A stretch of 64,000 nt of DNA from Cytophagales bacterium. Its GTDB lineage: Bacteria > Bacteroidota > Bacteroidia > Cytophagales > Cyclobacteriaceae. The position numbers were made by a program, and so were the translations under genes. Shown piece after piece: positions 61,901 through 64,000 of this stretch (position 1 is the stretch's first letter; each line of letters begins with the position of its first letter). The stretch spans positions 1 through 64,000 of the forward strand of contig JAKSDO010000021.1 of the NCBI GenBank assembly GCA_022360055.1. Direction: 5' to 3'. The notes under the pieces are model-generated. The model did not search any database and had not been told where the DNA came from. It saw only the letters and a list, made by a program, of their open reading frames with translations.

Positions 61901-62413
61901 GCCTCTGGCCTGGGGATTTACACCGGCGGCGCCAATGGTCCCCGCGACATGTGTGCCATGATCATCAAACGGTATGTTGTCTTTTATTTCTACCCGGTCA
62001 CCGAATTCCTGATGTTCGACATTCGTAGATCCGCTGTCCCAAATACCGATCACCATATTTTTTCCGGTGAGGTTGAGCGACAATTCCGCGCCGGGACGCA
62101 ACTTGCTTGTCCCGACGTTCTCCGCCGCCAATTGATTGAAGGTCATGTAGTATTCGGGTATGCCGGACGGCATGATCCGGATCAGGGAAACCGTTTTTCC
62201 ATGATCAAAAACCTCTCTGACCAATATATTTCTTTCAAATGCATAGGTCTGTACGGATGTCTGATATTCTTTGTAAATTCTGTCCAGCTCAACCGACAGG
62301 TTTTTTAAATATGCAGCGTTTGTTGCTGTTTTCCACTCCTGCGCAAAGGTATTGTATGCCAATAATAAGATTACCGGCACTGCAAATACATGTATAACCA
62401 AAACTCTCTTCAT
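58934..62413 (-). CDS. Secreted subtilisin-like (S8) protease with T9SS sorting domain
   Basis: An 1159-residue exported protease. A signal peptide ends near AYNTFAQ. The catalytic triad is complete: Asp126 (VIGIWDSG), His152 (DDHGTHVAG) and Ser357 (SGTSMSAP). A proprotein-convertase-like beta domain follows, then about 350 residues of repeated short strands (such as NCYNINYYS, SLFAKNSAFTASTINA, NTFHNVSIENADLSI) that suggest a beta-helix. A PKD-type domain comes next, and a C-terminal type IX sorting domain (INFSIYPNPTSGEFTIDI ... LPAGVYNLVL). It should be secreted or surface-attached. Last gene of a SusD-lipoprotein operon. Confidence 0.92.
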   Translation of the reverse strand: MKRVLVIHVFAVPVILLLAYNTFAQEWKTATNAAYLKNLSVELDRIYKEYQTSVQTYAFERNILVREVFDHGKTVSLIRIMPSGIPEYYMTFNQLAAENVGTSKLRPGAELSLNLTGKNMVIGIWDSGSTNVEHQEFGDRVEIKDNIPFDDHGTHVAGTIGAAGVNPQARGMAFESNMFAYEFNNDNSEMADEAADGLIISNHSYGLRTGWDVATGGTGWQWFGDPSVSNVEDYRFGYYDASNSRVWDDIAFNAPYYLIVKSAGNDRTDIGDGTRPPDGPYDCLEPKSVAKNILTIGAVEHINGDYTGPDDVIMSEFSSWGPTDDGRIKPDISAIGVDVFSALSGGIDEYGTQSGTSMSAPNTTGSLALLQEYYAKLYSGNYMRSASLKGLVVHTANEAGKNPGPDYEFGWGLLAVDKAANIITRNDGDDFILDELNLAENDSVVFKVNSDGTEPLIATICWTDVPGVPAPISLNPTNLMLINDLDMRIYDESNTAYLPWVLDPENPDKGASFGDNFRDNVEKIEIANPAPGAYTIVIKHKDELRNGNQKFSLIVTTSSQELDLTEFYWIGGSGGWNDGNNWSFSSGGNIANAVPSINNPVIFDNNSFTEPVNVINLTSNANCYNINYYSTDSCAINLASFELNIDGSIYNENAKLSFSNGKLSFKGIVSKNNQILVSESAFNDINLEFKSINGSWNLENNFTAKDLVIENSSLFAKNSAFTASTINATLNDQNTVDFSGSVIEGLDIINVSAAPNVIFENSILMLSDANGNVSKSITGNGNTFHNVSIENADLSINGNNTFNKILTSGSLSLFGDNTFDSLRLSDVSSLFLNENTTQTVLRSFEAVGSVGNLIEIQSTGASNASLFSDNSNIRFCFDYLDIVNVSVSGNTSFLSGNNSNINANSTGWIQLDCDDALFPSFEVEFPCALGETRFVDTSTGFPTSWSWNFGNLQFPQENISTEQNPFHNFRFEGEYEVTFNVRNAQFNETITRTITIEDYESGLSVPSINVNGTRLTSSVIAPDYQWYLNNNPIPGATDRIYEIANPGTYNVSVADENCLFLSEATVVTSLSDLSSDINFSIYPNPTSGEFTIDIRNEYLGQVDMTVYDLLGNKVYDHYFRKNSESITEPVSLRSLPAGVYNLVLRQGGKFGNMRLIIGF

Positions 62414-62417
62414 ACTG

Positions 62418-62936
62418 TTAATTGACCGGTTTATAAACCCATTGAGCTATGCCCGGGAATTCCCAAAATGTCTTATCGCCAATTGGAAGGACCAGGGTAT
62501 CTCTGAAGCCATAAATTAATTCATTTTCCGTAAGCCCGGATAATACAAAATCATTACCCCCGATGAATAATGTTGCATTTGCATTTACAATATCCCAGCT
62601 TGTGCGGAATAGCAGATCATCTTCCCCGGGCTCACATTTGTCATTTCCATCCCGTACCTCAAGTTGTTTGCCGTCTCTGAAAAAGATGTATTCATCATCG
62701 AGGGCACAATCCGGGATCCCGTAGATTACATTGGCATTGATATCATCTACCTCCTCATCGTTAAAAATAAACGTAAATGAACTCTGTCGCCAGGATTTGC
62801 TTTCTTCACCGGTAAGCATCAATGAAAAGGTGGCCGGTTTTACCTCATGTTTTTCTTTACACCCGACAAGGAATAAGATTACAAGAAAACTCCAATAGGT
62901 ATATATTGACAATCGCATAAATCTCATTTTACTCAT
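62418..62936 (-). CDS. Small exported lipoprotein of the SusD operon
   Basis: A 172-residue lipoprotein (lipobox LFLVGC, then KEKHEV). The mature part is beta-rich and has a Cys pair (IPDCALDDEYIFF and GNDKCEPGEDDL) that could form a disulfide; FSLMLTGEESKSWRQSSFTFIFND is its opening. No family is recognised; it has the look of a lipocalin-like Bacteroidota surface protein. I start at ATG 62936, which overlaps the upstream stop by 8 bases (translational coupling); ATG 62927 is also possible. The protease gene begins 4 bases after its stop. Confidence 0.65.
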   Translation of the reverse strand: MSKMRFMRLSIYTYWSFLVILFLVGCKEKHEVKPATFSLMLTGEESKSWRQSSFTFIFNDEEVDDINANVIYGIPDCALDDEYIFFRDGKQLEVRDGNDKCEPGEDDLLFRTSWDIVNANATLFIGGNDFVLSGLTENELIYGFRDTLVLPIGDKTFWEFPGIAQWVYKPVN

Positions 62937-63765
62937 TTTTCTTTTTTGCCCGGACCGTTCGGATGGTTTCAGGGCCCGCAATATCGTATGAATATGAGAA
63001 CGTGAGCAGCTCGACCTCCGAATCAAACGTACCCTTACCTTCGGACCTTGTTCTTTCAAGTTGGCTCGCGCCGGCAAGGAACTGCTCGGGAATTTCAAAT
63101 TCTCCTTTGCACAAATCCAGGTTTGCAAATGCAAACAATGTTGAATCGAGACCGGTAAATCCCATCATGTATATGCGGTTATTTGAATTCCAGTCCACCT
63201 CGATATCCACATCATAAATAAACTCGCCATCGTTTTGGTCAAACTCCCAGGTGCCCTCAAATTTTCTGAGATCAACCAGGCAGTCGTCATCTTTAATGGT
63301 TACGGTATGAAACCTCCCATTTATTCCCGTCTCTCCAAAACCGGCCACAAGGCCGTTGTTTACCGCAGTAATGGTAAATTTAATGGTTTTATCCCCGGTG
63401 AGCTCCCGGTTATTTATCGGCTTGAACCGGATTTCCCCGGTATGTTTTCCCACAGGTATAAGCACTCTTTTTTTGTCTCCTTCTTCCAGAATGTAGTCTT
63501 CATTTTCGACAGCGGTGCCACTGACTTCATATTCCACGACGGTGGTATTGTTTTGTGAGGGGGCCGCTATATGCAGTTCAATGACGGCAGATTCATTTTG
63601 GTTGAGATCAAACGGATCGCTGTAATTTTCGAGGATTTCGCTTTCCGTTTCCGTGAACCGGGCATGATACGGGCCCTGAAATGTTATTTCTTCAGCTTTT
63701 TCGCATGAAATAAGGATGACGAAAAATACCGGTATTGCTATTTTGTACATATTCCTCTTCATCAA
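62929..63765 (-). CDS. Calx-beta-like surface lipoprotein
   Basis: A 278-residue lipoprotein (lipobox VILISC, about Cys22). Residues about 50-160 look like a Calx-beta/DUF4843-type Ig domain (VVEYEVSGTAVENEDYIL, GEIRFKPINNRELTGDKTIKFTI), ending with an acidic TIKDDDC. The C-terminal 110 residues form a separate beta domain (WEFDQNDGEFIYDVDIEV). It follows the SusD gene by 7 bases and probably sits on the cell surface with it as a ligand-binding accessory. Confidence 0.72.
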   Translation of the reverse strand: MMKRNMYKIAIPVFFVILISCEKAEEITFQGPYHARFTETESEILENYSDPFDLNQNESAVIELHIAAPSQNNTTVVEYEVSGTAVENEDYILEEGDKKRVLIPVGKHTGEIRFKPINNRELTGDKTIKFTITAVNNGLVAGFGETGINGRFHTVTIKDDDCLVDLRKFEGTWEFDQNDGEFIYDVDIEVDWNSNNRIYMMGFTGLDSTLFAFANLDLCKGEFEIPEQFLAGASQLERTRSEGKGTFDSEVELLTFSYSYDIAGPETIRTVRAKKKNE

Positions 63766-63772
63766 TCTATAT

Positions 63773-64000
63773 TTAATAGCCCGGGTTTTGGGCGTCTTTT
63801 AACGACGGATTATTCGTGATTTCGCGAAATGGAATAGGCCACAGGCGATCTTTTTCAGACCAGTTGCTGGTAAATTCATCCATAACGGCCTGATCTCTTC
63901 CGGTTCTTACCAAATCGTACCATCGGTGCCCTTCAAAGCACAACTCCATCCTGCGCTCGTTTTCTATCACCAGAAGCATTTGATTCTTAGAGGTTCCCTG
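63773..64000 (-). CDS. SusD/RagB-type lipoprotein, C-terminal end (continues beyond window)
   Basis: The last 75 or so residues of a SusD-like protein. ENERRMELCFEGHRWYDLVRTGR and the closing RLWPIPFREITNNPSLKDAQNPGY are the family C-terminus. The frame is open to the window edge, so the rest, and most likely a SusC-like gene before it, lie outside. It shows that the downstream lipoproteins and the subtilase belong to a SusCD-type operon. Confidence 0.88.
   Translation of the reverse strand, partial: QGTSKNQMLLVIENERRMELCFEGHRWYDLVRTGRDQAVMDEFTSNWSEKDRLWPIPFREITNNPSLKDAQNPGY

Overview
The window reads as chromosome of a Bacteroidota bacterium, most likely a Cytophagales-type organism (the order is inferred). 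The signs are two SusC/SusD-type loci, one preceded by a FecI-type ECF sigma factor and a FecR anti-sigma factor, a secreted subtilase ending in a type IX secretion (T9SS) sorting domain, AraC proteins with membrane N-termini, and promoters carrying the TAnnTTTG -7 element in place of TATAAT. No rRNA, tRNA, CRISPR array, integrase or intact insertion sequence was seen. The left 5.6 kb and a few islands near 22-26 kb look more AT-rich than the rest.

Layout. 1-5.7 kb: an accessory strip of small stand-alone genes on one strand (YdeI/OmdA protein, WYL regulator with a DUF4345 membrane protein, two VOC/glyoxalase proteins, a TlpA-like lipoprotein, an AraC regulator). At least three of the gaps hold imperfect palindromes with AAC/GTT ends that resemble integron attC sites. 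5.9-13.3 kb: two small unknown genes, then a five-gene operon (ethanolamine-type permease, glutamine-synthetase-like ligase, aldehyde dehydrogenase, iron alcohol dehydrogenase, class I amidotransferase). It fits conversion of ethanolamine to glycine through gamma-glutamyl intermediates. 13.9-22.1 kb: a TolC/MFP/RND efflux operon with a PII-like and a DUF2892 gene, a Crp/Fnr regulator, and a membrane class III nucleotide cyclase. The efflux operon and the cyclase carry the same GTAAC-N4-GTTAC palindrome at the same distance from a TAnnTTTG element, so they probably form one regulon. 22.1-27.8 kb: an accessory patch with a frameshifted DUF2188 gene, an NCPFDEDY-family protein, an AraC regulator plus secreted hydrolase, a frameshifted membrane gene, a sulfatase remnant and a TPR protein. 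27.9-31.2 kb: frdABCD, an enterobacterial-style quinol:fumarate reductase.

31.2-41.1 kb: a polysaccharide-utilisation-like locus (ECF sigma, FecR, SusC with an STN domain, SusD, GH9-like protein) bracketed by two intergenic blocks of dispersed repeats. 41.2-54 kb: central metabolism and small modules: a ThiF/MoeB-rhodanese protein, L-2-hydroxyglutarate oxidase, a CoA-transferase, a DUF3179 lipoprotein with an outer-membrane barrel, L-fucose isomerase, glycerol kinase and glycerol-3-phosphate dehydrogenase, and a MoaD/ThiS-like protein paired with a BNR propeller. 54.2-64 kb: a histidine-kinase-like protein that stops before its ATPase domain, a ThuA protein, two tandem paralogous PKD lipoproteins, then on the minus strand the end of a SusD gene, two lipoproteins and a large T9SS-exported subtilase.

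The signals I would follow first are the shared operator geometry around the Crp/Fnr-cyclase pair, the gamma-glutamyl-ethanolamine operon, the attC-like cassettes, and the MoaD-BNR pair with a zinc-site-less MoeB-rhodanese protein elsewhere in the window.
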